A DNA stretch of 64,000 bases from Pseudoalteromonas apostichopi. GTDB lineage: Bacteria > Pseudomonadota > Gammaproteobacteria > Enterobacterales > Alteromonadaceae. Positions 1 through 9,167 of this stretch are shown here, piece after piece. Below the pieces are notes generated by a model. It was given only the letters and a program-made list of their open reading frames with translations. It ran no database searches and was not told where the DNA came from. The stretch covers positions 1,240,001 to 1,304,000 of the forward strand of contig NZ_AP028065.1 in NCBI RefSeq assembly GCF_030297135.1, read 5' to 3'. The number at the start of each line of letters is the position of its first letter. Within the stretch, counting starts at the first letter, position 1. The translations under genes were made by a program, and so were the position numbers.

Positions 1-763
1 CAATTGATAATTAATATGCGCTTATGCTCATGATGTAGGGCATATTAATTAACAATTTGTCAGTACGCTGTTTAAAACACCGCTTATTTCGTGCGCTATC
101 ATACCAGAGTCTGCGCAACATCAAACCTTCTGTGTGTGAAGATATGGAATTTCGGCAAGAAAATTTAAAAATCAGCCATAATCTTTGATCTAACCCCATA
201 AAAAAGGTGAAAACAAGACCACTGAGTAGATATGGCGACAATCGAAATAAAATCAAGATCAGCGAAGAAAAAAGGCGATTAGAGTGACGAAATTCGATTT
301 TGTAAATGTAGGTAGTCATTTATGGCGACAATATATTATATCCTTCACCGATGACGTGCTAAAGCACGACCTACTTGCTCAGTCTGCGAAAAAAATATTT
401 GAACCATAGAGAACACAGAGGCGCTTCGCTGAAGAGGAAGTAAAAATAATCTCGTGGTCTTCTCATTCACTTCTCTTTGTGCAAAAACATATTGAACCAC
501 AGAGCACACCGAGGCGCTGCGCGCTACATAGAGAAAACAATATTTAAAAGAGGTTTGGCCTCTCCTTCTCTTCCTCTGTGCTCTCTATGCCCTCTGTGGT
601 TCAATCAAGCTCTCCGCGCGAAATAAATTTCACGCCTACATCAAACGTAGGCGTCACGCTTGCTTGGCGCATCTTAATTAAGCACCAAGCCTACAAATTA
701 ATACAGAACACGCAAACCACACCGTTCGGCTCAAAATTGACAACTGAAAGCTGACGGCTTTAT
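1..763. repeat. Repeat island 1 (no supported gene)
   Basis: No convincing gene. From about 300 onward it is a mosaic of repeat families named here A to D. A small hairpin, CGTGCT-AA-AGCACG, lies at 355-368 within GTAGGT/ACCTAC flanks. A hybrid of family A left end and family B right end runs from about 398 to 483. A complete family A element at 492-604 begins TTGAACCACAGAG and ends CTCTGTGGTTCAA, so its ends are complementary, and it carries the internal hairpin GCGC-TGC-GCGC type core. A family C element (about 616-759) has GAAATAAATTTC, the hairpin GCCTAC/GTAGGC and a GCTTGG/CCAAGC stem, and stops 4 bp from the dciA stop codon. Bases 1-300 are AT-rich and unexplained. Confidence 0.75.
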
Positions 764-1237
764 TTACTTCTTCCGCCCATGCAGGGCTAAGCGCTCTAAC
801 TTTGCTTTTAAAGATGGCGGGGCGTCTGCGGCGATGGCGCTGAGGTAATCAGCAGTTTGCTCGCTCATTTGACGTTTAGAAACAGGCTTTTGCTCTGGCT
901 TATTTGTTGCCGATAAACGCTGTGTTGCTTGTGGATTCGCGGTAATTTTAATTTGCCCAAGCTCAACCATGCCAGCGGCACGAAAATGCGAAAGCATATC
1001 CATTTTTAAGTAATTTAAACGCAGTGCAATCGGTGCAGAAACCGCTTCGATCATCAAAGTACCATCACGGTAATTACTTACTCGGCATTTTTTTGAAAGT
1101 GTTTCACCTAAAAAGTCATCAAGAATAGTTTGTTGAGAAGACAAGCCTTGGGTTTTACCAGCATAAGATGCTAAGCGACCACTCAAGCCCGCCATAATAT
1201 CGCCAACAGCCTTTGGCGCGTATCTATCTTTTGCCAT
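764..1237 (-). CDS. dciA: DciA family (DUF721) replicative helicase loader
   Basis: The 157-residue product matches the DUF721/DciA family. A compact KH-like domain spans about residues 20-100, with the pattern NYRDGTLMIEAVSAPIALRL, and is followed by a polar, probably disordered tail. DciA proteins load or stimulate the replicative helicase DnaB at the origin in bacteria that lack phage-derived DnaC. The ATG is preceded by AGGTAG at a normal spacing. In relatives the gene usually sits near lpxC and secA; neither is visible here, where it stands alone between two repeat islands sharing a block of about 250 bp in direct orientation. Family assignment is strong; the helicase role is taken from the family. 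Confidence 0.86.
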   Translation of the reverse strand: MAKDRYAPKAVGDIMAGLSGRLASYAGKTQGLSSQQTILDDFLGETLSKKCRVSNYRDGTLMIEAVSAPIALRLNYLKMDMLSHFRAAGMVELGQIKITANPQATQRLSATNKPEQKPVSKRQMSEQTADYLSAIAADAPPSLKAKLERLALHGRKK

Positions 1238-2020
1238 TAATCTTCTACCTAAAAGGGTTAATCACCACACAGTGAATATACCACCTACGTAAATATGAAG
1301 CTATTAGGTTTACGGAACGAGATGCGAGATGCGAGTTATAGTAGGCACGGTTTTACACCGCGCAGTATAAAAAGATAACGTGCGAAATAAATTTCACGCC
1401 TAAATTAAAACGTAGGAACGGCTTTAGCCGTGAATAGAATAAAGATGTTCGGCGTTAAAACGCCTCCTACAGAGTTTTATTGCTTGGGAAAACTCTACAC
1501 CAAAAATTCCCACAATTCGGCTTCAAACTGACAGCTGACAGCTGAAAGCTGATGGCTCACTAAACTTCACGGCTACATCAAAGACATTTAATCGCACAAA
1601 GAGGCTATGAGACGCTGCGCTTCAGAGGAAGTAAAAATAATCTCGTGGTTTCCTCATTCACTTCTCTTTGTGCAAAAACATATTGAACCACAGAGAACAT
1701 AGAGGCGCTTCGCGCTACACAGAGAAAACAATATTTAAAAGAGGTTTGGCCTCTCCTTCTCTTCCTCTGTGCTCTCTATGCCCTCTGTGGTTCAATCAAG
1801 CTCTCCGCGCGAAATAAATTTCGCGCCTACATCAAACCGTAGGCGTCACGCTTGCTTGGCAAGTCTTGCATTTATTACCAAGCCTGCAAATCAACACAGA
1901 ACCAACAAACAACACCGCTCAACTCAAAACTTATGAATTAAAGCTTAAAGCTCCCTTCCTCTTCCTCCTGCGTGATTGTTTCTGGTACACTTTTCCTTTG
2001 TTTTTTATTTAACATGCGCG
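1238..2020. repeat. Repeat island 2
   Basis: Non-coding repeat mosaic. Around 1380-1475 is a C start followed by family D, with the hairpin ACGGCT-TT-AGCCGT and ends GTAGGA/TCCTAC. Family B is complete at 1594-1673 (GCACAAAGAG ... CTCTTTGTGC). Family A is complete at 1683-1795, the same 113 bp length as the copy at 492-604. Family C begins at 1807 with a near-perfect palindrome (GCGCGAAAT-AA-ATTTCGCGC, 1807-1826) and runs to about 1935. The B-A-C order repeats that of island 1, so dciA is bracketed by two copies of the same composite block. No promoter can be named with confidence for the gene starting at 2021. Confidence 0.8.
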
Positions 2021-2908
2021 ATGACTCAACACTCTCTTACTTTAATCGTATTGGCCGGCGGGCTGGGTAGCCGCTTTGGCGGAAACAAACAAATTGCCGA
2101 AATTCCGGGGCTGGGCTGTACCATCATGGAACTTAGTATTCATGATGCGGTTAAAGCAGGTGTGAGCCAAGCGGTGATCATCATTAATAAAAAAATTCGT
2201 GCTGAATTTGAAGCGACGATTTTACCGCGCCTACCTGAGTCGCTCGAAGTAATCCTAGTTGAGCAAGCAATTAGTGCAGTGCCAAATGGCTATGAGCATC
2301 TAGCTGCTGAACGCCAAAAGCCGTGGGGCACAGGTCATGCATTACTATGTGCAAAACCCTATGTGAACAACCCTGCTATTGTCATTACCGCCGATGATTA
2401 TTATGGCGAGTCTTCTTTTGCTGTTCTTAGCGAACACTTCAAACAGCATAGTAACTGGGCCATGGTAGGTTACCCGATAAAAGACACTCTTTCGGCACAG
2501 GGTGGTGTAAACCGTGGTGTATGCTCTGTTAATAGCCAGCAGCATTTGACTGATGTGGTTGAGTACCTAGATATTAAACTCGAAAATAATGTTTTAAAGG
2601 GTAACAACCCAGATGGTGAAAGGTTAGCAATAGCTGACGATTCACTTGGCTCAATGAGCTTTTGGGGAATAACACCTAGTTTATTTAAAGACTTAGAAAA
2701 AGGCTTTATTGAGTTTTTAGAAAATACTGACAACGGTGTCATTAAAGAGTACTATTTACCCAATGAGATACAACTCGCGATTAAAGATAACCGCCAAGCT
2801 GTAACCGTTTATACTGCAAAAGAGCCATGGTATGGCGTGACCTACAAAGCTGAATTGGATGCAATAGCACACACTTTATGTCAGTTACGTCAAAAACAAA
2901 ACGATTAG
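2021..2908 (+). CDS. Sugar-phosphate nucleotidyltransferase family protein
   Basis: 295 residues with a GT-A-type nucleotidyltransferase fold. The nucleotide-binding signature LAGGLGSRFGG with a following Lys lies at residues 11-23, GTGHAL near 103-108, and a likely metal-binding Asp pair (TADDYYG) near 125-126. It is expected to form an NDP-sugar from a sugar-1-phosphate. The ATG at 2021 is chosen because the signature then lies at the usual distance from the N terminus; a TTG 45 bp upstream would add a hydrophobic stretch unlike the family. No strong Shine-Dalgarno is visible. It is followed 40 bp later by a sugar-kinase-like gene, suggesting a kinase plus nucleotidyltransferase salvage pair. 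The sugar cannot be read from sequence. Confidence 0.75.
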   Translation: MTQHSLTLIVLAGGLGSRFGGNKQIAEIPGLGCTIMELSIHDAVKAGVSQAVIIINKKIRAEFEATILPRLPESLEVILVEQAISAVPNGYEHLAAERQKPWGTGHALLCAKPYVNNPAIVITADDYYGESSFAVLSEHFKQHSNWAMVGYPIKDTLSAQGGVNRGVCSVNSQQHLTDVVEYLDIKLENNVLKGNNPDGERLAIADDSLGSMSFWGITPSLFKDLEKGFIEFLENTDNGVIKEYYLPNEIQLAIKDNRQAVTVYTAKEPWYGVTYKAELDAIAHTLCQLRQKQND

Positions 2909-2948
2909 CCCTCGCCTCTTCTTGCAAAAAATAAGTAATGGAAAATTA

Positions 2949-4028
2949 ATGAAGTCGAATCCTGTTGCAACTTATCTTTCTGAGCACTTTGGCTTAGGTA
3001 CAGATAACGTAACGCTAAAGCCAATTGGCAATGGCCACATCAACACAACCATGTTGCTTAAAGCTGAAGAAAACGCTTTAGTTGTGCAAAAATTAAATAC
3101 CGATGTGTTCCCTAATCCTGAGCACCTAGTTGAAAATGCACGGCTAATTGAGCAACACCTAAGCGAAAAGCTTAGCAATGGTGAATATAACCTCGAAATT
3201 ATTCGACATATTCCAACTCTCGAAAATGACTTTTTAGTTGAATGCGATCAAGGTGTTTGGCGTGCACTCGAATTTATTGGCGGCAGTTATAGTGAAGATG
3301 TTGTAGCAACTATCTCGCAAGCACAAACTGCAGCCAATGCATTTGGCCAATTCGCACTGGCTTTACAAGATTTTCAGGCTGAACAGCTACATCATGTGAT
3401 CCCTGATTTCCATAACTTAGCGATGCGCTTTGATGCCTTTAAAAAGGTGCTCGAAAAAGATCCTGTAAATCGTGTAGCGCTTTGCCAAGACGACATCGAC
3501 TTTTGTTTAGATCAGCAATCTCTTGTTGAAGAGCTAAAACAGCTTGAAGGTAACATTCCTTTAAGACCATGCCATAACGATACAAAAATCAATAACATGC
3601 TGTTTTGCACACAGTCAGATGATGCAAAAGCAGTTATCGACCTAGATACCTGTATGCCTGGTTATTGGTTATTTGATTTTGGCGATATGGTGCGTACCTT
3701 CTGCTCACCTGAGCAAGAAGATTCAACCAATCTAAGTAATGTACGTGTTCGTGAAGAGATCTTTGCCGCCATCGTTAAAGGTTATGTCGAGCCACTACAA
3801 GATGTGATCACCGACGCCGAAAAAGAAAGCTTTTGGTTAGGCACCAAGGTCATGACCTTTATGATTGGCCTGCGCTTTTTAACAGACTTTATTGATGGCG
3901 ATAATTACTTTGCCACCAAACATGCAAACCACAACCTTGAGCGCGCCCGCAACCAGTTTGCTCTATATCGCGATATTCTTGAAAAAGAGCACACGTTAAA
4001 AGCGATTTTAGATATAAACAAGGGCTAG
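2949..4028 (+). CDS. APH/choline-kinase-fold phosphotransferase, N-acetylhexosamine 1-kinase-like
   Basis: 359 residues of the aminoglycoside phosphotransferase superfamily. The catalytic loop CHNDTKINNML (His209, Asp211) and the metal-binding DLD (about 231-233) followed by FDFGDMVRT are intact. The HNDTKxNN form resembles N-acetylhexosamine 1-kinases (NahK type) more than antibiotic kinases, so phosphorylation of a free hexosamine at C1 is the best guess. The downstream position after a nucleotidyltransferase supports this, because the two would convert a free sugar to NDP-sugar. ATG 2949 is preferred over TTG 2922, having a weak GGA 9 nt upstream. A family B repeat starts about 10 bp after the stop. 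Substrate is inferred. Confidence 0.7.
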   Translation: MKSNPVATYLSEHFGLGTDNVTLKPIGNGHINTTMLLKAEENALVVQKLNTDVFPNPEHLVENARLIEQHLSEKLSNGEYNLEIIRHIPTLENDFLVECDQGVWRALEFIGGSYSEDVVATISQAQTAANAFGQFALALQDFQAEQLHHVIPDFHNLAMRFDAFKKVLEKDPVNRVALCQDDIDFCLDQQSLVEELKQLEGNIPLRPCHNDTKINNMLFCTQSDDAKAVIDLDTCMPGYWLFDFGDMVRTFCSPEQEDSTNLSNVRVREEIFAAIVKGYVEPLQDVITDAEKESFWLGTKVMTFMIGLRFLTDFIDGDNYFATKHANHNLERARNQFALYRDILEKEHTLKAILDINKG

Positions 4029-4826
4029 GTTGTATATTCACAAAGAGGATAAGAGGCGCAGCGCTTTAGAGAAAAACAATTTGTTATGTTATTGTCTTCT
4101 CGTTCTTTCCTCATTCACTTCTCTTTGTGCAATTATTTTCGCGAGAAATAAATTTCACGCCTACATCCACCGTAGGCTTCACGCTTGCTTGGCGCGTCTT
4201 AATTCAGCACCAAGCCTGCAAATTAATAACGAACCCACAAACAATGTCACTCGGCTAAAAACTGACAGCTGATGGCTCTTTAAACATATTTGAACCACAG
4301 AGGTCACAAAGGCGCTTCGCACTACACAGAGAAAACCAAATTGTCACAAAGAGGACAAGAGACGCTTCGCTGAAGAGGAATAAATTAAGATGTTTTTGGT
4401 TTACTCATTCACTTCTCTTTGTGTAAAAGTTTTTAAATTCGTAGGAACGGCTTTAGCCGTGAATTGCTCTAAACACTTCGGCACTAAAGTACCTCCTACG
4501 AGGTAGGCCTATAAACAATACCGTTCGACTCCAAACTGACTGCTGAAAGCTGATGGCTCGTGATTCACTTCTCTTTGTGTAAAAGTTTTTAAATTCGTAG
4601 GAACGGCTTTAGCCGTGAATTGCTCTAAACACTTCGGCACTAAAGTACCTCCTACGTGGTAGGTCTACAAACAACACCGTTCGGCTTCAAACTGACAGCT
4701 GAAAGCTGACGGCTCGTGATTCGCTTCTCTTTGTGCAAATATCAATTTGTTCGCCCCCCTAGCAGCAAACAAACACAGTACTAACAAACAGCGCAATTCA
4801 GCCTGATGGCTATTAAAAAATAGACA
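4029..4826. repeat. Repeat island 3
   Basis: Non-coding repeats: family B at about 4038-4130, C at about 4141-4277, an A left half at about 4290-4336, another B at 4344-4423, and then tandem D-containing units (listed separately). It occupies the convergent gap between the kinase-like gene (plus) and the lipoprotein gene (minus). Open frames here, for example plus-strand 4030-4272, consist of repeat sequence and were not called. Confidence 0.8.
4408..4740. repeat. 156-bp tandem direct repeat, about 2.1 copies
   Basis: Unit 1 is 4408-4563 and unit 2 is 4564-4719, with a third start at 4720-4740 (TTCGCTTCTCTTTGTG). Each unit begins with the family B right end (TTCACTTCTCTTTGTG), then has family D (ACGGCTTTAGCCGT ... 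CGGCACTAAAGTACCTCCTACG), then the family C tail (CTGAAAGCTGATGGCT type). The period of exactly 156 bp was counted from matching motifs. Only scattered substitutions separate the two copies by eye. Confidence 0.85.
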
Positions 4827-4852
4827 TAAAAAAAGCCGCATAAAGCGGCTTT
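4827..4852 (-). terminator. Rho-independent terminator of the lipoprotein gene
   Basis: The hairpin AAAGCCGC-ATAAA-GCGGCTTT lies 36 bp downstream of the minus-strand stop codon and is followed on the minus strand by a run of T. A near-identical terminator follows the paralogous lipoprotein gene (7262-7287). Confidence 0.88.
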
Positions 4853-4887
4853 GTATTAGGTTTCTACCTAAATATTACTAACAAATT

Positions 4888-6501
4888 TTAACCACCAGTT
4901 ACTGGTACTTGATTACATGTAATTGGAACTTCACCTGTTAGAGTATCTGACTCTTGAACATTCGTGAAGTCAAACGATCGTGATTGACCACCATCAGAAA
5001 CTTTTACACCCCGAACAGTTACACGAACTTTATAATCAGCACCTACTTGTAAGCCGGTAAGGTCAAATGTTGAGGCTTGAGTTCCGCGGCTGGCAAGCGA
5101 TGCTGCTTTACCTTGTTTAGCGTAAGTTACAATAGCGCCAGAAAGGTCCACTTGTTTTGTATTGTCAGATGAACAAACACCCTCTAAAGTTAGAATGTTA
5201 TCAAACGTCTCAATAGGATTATCTAAGTCTAAGTTTACATTACCACAAATAGATACATTACTTTGTTTAAACCATTCTGAACCTGTGTGGTCATATACTC
5301 GAACAGTTGCAGTTGCATCTTTCGAAATACCATATCTTGTAGATATAGATGAAGGTATTAACAATCTTGATGTTTGGCCTTGCCTAATATAACTACTAGC
5401 GGATCCATCAGTTGAAGAAATTGAAACTGCTAGGCCTCTTCTTGGTACTGTACCACTCGTTATAACAACATTTACACCAGCCTCACAAACCGGCGCAGAC
5501 TTATTAACGGAGAAAAATGTTAAGTGATCTGTTGAAAATGATGCATTGTAAGAGCCATCAGCATTCATCGAAGTAATCGTTGCTTTGTTAGGCTCTTGTT
5601 GCCAAATGCCTGTGTCTTCATTATAAGAAGCAAGATCAAGCGTATCATTTACAGCAACGCCGCTATCAGCAGGAACTACCACTGATACATCAATTGCCGG
5701 GTCGAATTGTTTGATTTTAGTATCACCAGCAGTCATTGTAATCTGAGTTACACCTACTGACGTAGCAACTGCTGCCGCATCTGCAGCATTTAAACCTTCA
5801 GGAATAATTACACCAGTAGTCTCTTTGCTTGAATCAGCAGCCAATACATTCAACGACACTGTACCACCAGAAATAGCATCGCCATTAGCATCTTTCAACG
5901 TTGTACCAGCTGGTACAGTTACGTTTGAGTTAGCGCCATCTTTGCTTGCGTTAGCTGTGATTGCGTCAACAGTTGTTGCGTCTGTTAATTCAGCTTCTGT
6001 AGATGCTTGTGCAAGGCCTTCTGTGTCATCTGAAATTAAACCAAACTGAAGAGGAATATTGTTTGAACCTTCATCAACTTCAACGTCTAAATCAACGATA
6101 AAACTTTTGGTAACATAACCATCATATGTAACTTTAGCTGTTACTTCACCAGATGCACCTTCTTTTGAAAGGAAAGTAAAGTTACCAGTATCATCAACCG
6201 TTACCATGTTTAGATCTTCACCATTAACATCTGTAAGGCTTGTTGCAGCTTCACCATCAACTAAAAAAGTAACCATTGCACCTTCAAGTGCATCTGAATT
6301 TGTAAGGTCGATTACGTTAGCTGAATAAATTTTAGATGGCTGCTCAGTAATAAGTGTATCTGGCGGAACAGCCACTGTTACCGGTGGTGGCTCAACTGGA
6401 TCCGGCTCATTTTTGTCGTCATCACTAGAACAACCCGAAAGCGCAAATGCTGCAGCCACAGACATAGCAAGTAGCGTTTTTTGGTTAGTATACTTATACA
6501 T
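4888..6501 (-). CDS. Secreted lipoprotein, paralogue of the 7330-8919 product
   Basis: 537 residues. A lipobox (LSGC, Cys24) ends a typical signal peptide, and the mature start SSDDDKN followed by a Pro/Glu-rich linker suggests an anchored surface or periplasmic protein. The body is beta-rich and acidic, with a central segment shared with the paralogue: VTVPAGTTL, PEGLN, ADSGVAVNDTL, YNEDTGIWQ and TDHLTFFSV. This has the look of Ig-like or ZU5/carboxypeptidase-regulatory-like modules, but no catalytic motif is visible. Both paralogues end in VTGG. A good AAGGA ribosome site precedes the ATG. Function is unknown; proximity to a YjbH-family gene makes a polysaccharide-surface role possible. Confidence 0.8.
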   Translation of the reverse strand: MYKYTNQKTLLAMSVAAAFALSGCSSDDDKNEPDPVEPPPVTVAVPPDTLITEQPSKIYSANVIDLTNSDALEGAMVTFLVDGEAATSLTDVNGEDLNMVTVDDTGNFTFLSKEGASGEVTAKVTYDGYVTKSFIVDLDVEVDEGSNNIPLQFGLISDDTEGLAQASTEAELTDATTVDAITANASKDGANSNVTVPAGTTLKDANGDAISGGTVSLNVLAADSSKETTGVIIPEGLNAADAAAVATSVGVTQITMTAGDTKIKQFDPAIDVSVVVPADSGVAVNDTLDLASYNEDTGIWQQEPNKATITSMNADGSYNASFSTDHLTFFSVNKSAPVCEAGVNVVITSGTVPRRGLAVSISSTDGSASSYIRQGQTSRLLIPSSISTRYGISKDATATVRVYDHTGSEWFKQSNVSICGNVNLDLDNPIETFDNILTLEGVCSSDNTKQVDLSGAIVTYAKQGKAASLASRGTQASTFDLTGLQVGADYKVRVTVRGVKVSDGGQSRSFDFTNVQESDTLTGEVPITCNQVPVTGG

Positions 6502-7261
6502 TCCTTTTTCCTTTTGAAATCATAATCTAAAGTAGAGTTTTATTAATCTGTTACAACTAATTTTTCGCTAAAAAAGTCGAAATAATTAAAAAGTATTCTT
6601 TTGCGCTCAGTAAAGCATAGGAATTAATAAATATATATTAGAACCACACCACGAACTTTACAAATAAATAATTAAATAAACTTAAAATTAACAATTCATT
6701 GTTAATTTTTAAAGAGCAAAAGAACCAGAAGTTTCGCTTTAGAAGAATAAATTTAGAAAAAATAGTTAGGTATAGACGATATAAATTTCACACCTAATCA
6801 CGGGAGCGGCTTTGTAGGAATGGATTGGAACATATCGAACACAGAGCACAGAGGCGCTAGGCTTTAGAGGGTAACAAACCAAAATTCATCCTAGTTTTTA
6901 ACTTTGTGCAATAGCTCTTTCATTTGTAGGAAGAGCTTTAGCCGTGAAGCTTTTTGTTTTGAACCATAGAGCACACAGAGCCGCTGCGCGCTACATAGAA
7001 AAGCCAGTATTTAAAAGAGGTTTGGTCTCTATTCCTTTATGCTCTCTGTGTCCTCTGTGGTTGGAAAAAAGACCTTTAATTCACAAAGAGGATAAGAGGC
7101 GCGTAGCTTTAGAGAAAATAATTATTACTTTCTCATTTTCTTCTTATTCTTTTCTCTCTGTGAATATCATTTCGTTCCCCTAGCATTCGCAGCAATAGCA
7201 TCAAACGAACACAGTACTAATAAACAACACAATTCCGGCTGGCGGCTATTATATTCCAAAC
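6502..7261. repeat. Repeat island 4
   Basis: Bases 6502-6780 are AT-rich and probably hold the promoter of the minus-strand lipoprotein, although no clear -35/-10 pair can be assigned. From about 6780 the repeats begin: a degenerate C/D segment, a degenerate A near 6830-6870, a partial D (AGCTTTAGCCGTGAA) near 6930, a complete A at 6959-7062 and a B at about 7081-7163. No gene is supported. Confidence 0.75.
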
Positions 7262-7287
7262 AAAAAAAAGCCGCTTAAAGCGGCTTT
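7262..7287 (-). terminator. Rho-independent terminator, possibly bidirectional
   Basis: The hairpin AAAGCCGC-TTAAA-GCGGCTTT has an A run on its left and a T run on its right, so it could act in both directions. It lies 42 bp downstream of the minus-strand lipoprotein stop. It differs from the terminator at 4827-4852 almost only in the loop, suggesting that the lipoprotein gene and its terminator were duplicated together. Confidence 0.88.
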
Positions 7288-7329
7288 TTATTTAAGGGTT
7301 AAACCCTCAATTTTACTAACAAACTTTAA

Positions 7330-8919
7330 TTAGCCGCCAGTTACACCAGTAGATACATCACATGTTAACTGTTCAGTTTGTGACTTAGCTGTACCATCAG
7401 CAGTAATAGTATACGTTTTATCACCAATAGATTTTAACGTATCTTTGTACTTAACTGTAACTGTATACTCTTCGCCAGAAACAAGGCTCGCTAAAGAGTA
7501 TTGACCAGCTTCACCTGTAGGACGTGCAACTTTCTTAGCTTTACCAGAAAGGCTGTACTTAACTAACGCACCAGAAGCAGGGATCGAAACATCTTCATCA
7601 TTGCTACATTGAGCAGTTAAAGAAAGTGTCTCATCAACATAGTCAACAGGTGAAGTAAGCGTCACATTAACGTCACCACAAACTGGAACTTCACCTTCAC
7701 TTGCAAACCAAAGATTTCCAGAAGCATCACGAACAGTAACTTTTGCAGTCGCGTCAGAAGAAATGCCGTAAAAACTTGCAGTTGAAGCCCTGATTAATGT
7801 GACCTCTGAGCTATTAGCTCGGATGTATCCACCAACACCAGCATCTGCAGATGCCATTGTTACATACAAACCTGCTGCTGGTGCTGGCTCACTAAGAAGC
7901 AAGCGCATATCTGAAGAACATGAAGGTTGGCTATCTACTACAGAGAAGAAAGTTAAGTGGTCAGTTTCAAAACTTGCATTATAGAAGCTGCCATCTGCAA
8001 TTAAGTCTTTAACTTCAGCTTGTTGCGTTTCAGTAGTCCAAACACCCGTGTCTTCGTTTTGAGAAACAAGCGTTAGCATGTCACCAGTTGAAACACCTTT
8101 GTCAGCAGGGATAGCCATTGAAACAGTAATTGGTTGAGAAAACTTCTTAACTTTAACGCCATTGCTGTCAACCATTTCAACGCTTGCAACACCTACAGGA
8201 GTTAAAACTGAAGTAGCACCAGCAGAATTTAAGCCTTCAGGAGTAATAGCAGCACCTGCAGTAGTACTAGTATCAGCCGCTGTCACAGACAGAGACACAG
8301 ATTCGCCAGTGATTAGGTCACCGCTAGCATCTAGTAATTGAGTACCGCCAGGAACTGTTACAGCAGCTGTAGCTTTACCATCTGCCACACCACCAGTAAT
8401 AGCATCTGCAGAGCTACCACCAGATACTGATGCGTCAATACTTTGCTGAGCTACACCTTCTGAGTCTACCGAAGTTAGAGATAAAGCAACTTCTACATCA
8501 CCTTCGCTAAGCTGCGTAAGATCGATTGTAAATGATTTTTGAATGTAACCTTCAGCCATAACAACAGCAGTTACTGACTCTGCATCAGAATCATCTGCAA
8601 GTTGAAAAGTAAAGCTACCATCTTCTGAAACAACAGTTGCTAGTGCATTACCGTCTAAATCGACAAGGCTAGTGCTTGCAACACCATTTTCATAGAACAT
8701 AACAGTCGAAGCAACCGCATCAAATGAAGCACTATCGACAATGTTAGCGTTCACTACAGCACCAAGCTCAGCAGGCGCTTCAGGTGGAACAACAACTTCT
8801 ACAGGTGGATCTACCGGATCTGGTACGACATCATTTTTGTCATCATCACTCGAACAGCCTGAAAGAGCAAAAACTGATGCAACAGACATTGCAAGTAGCG
8901 TTTTTTTGTTAGTAAACAT
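7330..8919 (-). CDS. Secreted lipoprotein, paralogue of the 4888-6501 product
   Basis: 529 residues with lipobox LSGC (Cys22) and a signal peptide almost identical to that of the neighbouring paralogue (KTLLAMSVA ... FALSGCSSDDDKN). The middle region again contains VTVPGGTQL, TPEGLN, ADKGVSTGDML, NEDTGVW and TDHLTFFSV, and the C terminus is again VTGG. It is acidic and beta-rich with no recognisable active site. The ATG has AAGGA 6 bp upstream. It lies downstream of the YjbH-family gene in the same direction, with 248 bp between them, so co-transcription is possible but not shown. Confidence 0.8.
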   Translation of the reverse strand: MFTNKKTLLAMSVASVFALSGCSSDDDKNDVVPDPVDPPVEVVVPPEAPAELGAVVNANIVDSASFDAVASTVMFYENGVASTSLVDLDGNALATVVSEDGSFTFQLADDSDAESVTAVVMAEGYIQKSFTIDLTQLSEGDVEVALSLTSVDSEGVAQQSIDASVSGGSSADAITGGVADGKATAAVTVPGGTQLLDASGDLITGESVSLSVTAADTSTTAGAAITPEGLNSAGATSVLTPVGVASVEMVDSNGVKVKKFSQPITVSMAIPADKGVSTGDMLTLVSQNEDTGVWTTETQQAEVKDLIADGSFYNASFETDHLTFFSVVDSQPSCSSDMRLLLSEPAPAAGLYVTMASADAGVGGYIRANSSEVTLIRASTASFYGISSDATAKVTVRDASGNLWFASEGEVPVCGDVNVTLTSPVDYVDETLSLTAQCSNDEDVSIPASGALVKYSLSGKAKKVARPTGEAGQYSLASLVSGEEYTVTVKYKDTLKSIGDKTYTITADGTAKSQTEQLTCDVSTGVTGG

Positions 8920-9167
8920 AGGGAGTCCTTTTATTCCTTTTTAAATTAACATTTCTAAAAATAAAGTCGTTAGTTAACCTGTTGCACCCGATTGTTGCAA
9001 TTAAGTTCAATAACTGTACAAAAATTAACTTAAGGTTAAATAACAAACATTCAGTTTGCAACCGATATTTTAACATCATTAAGGCTTACTTAATAATTAA
9101 ATTAGCCCCAAGTAATAACTATAGTTAAAATTTACATATTCATATAATAATTACAATGGCAAAATTG

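Noticed and set aside
11..319. 102-codon minus-strand open frame near the window start
   Set aside because: No ribosome site, no family resemblance and unusual composition. It may be a remnant, but nothing supports a gene.
492..604. Insertion sequence, because family A has complementary ends
   Set aside because: Only about 113 bp long with no coding capacity and no evident target-site duplication; treated as a non-autonomous repeat.
2922..2948. Upstream TTG start for the kinase-like gene
   Set aside because: ATG 2949 gives the usual family N terminus and has the better ribosome-site spacing.
4030..4272. 80-codon plus-strand open frame after the kinase-like gene
   Set aside because: TTG start and sequence made almost wholly of family B and C repeats; similar frames appear in other repeat islands.
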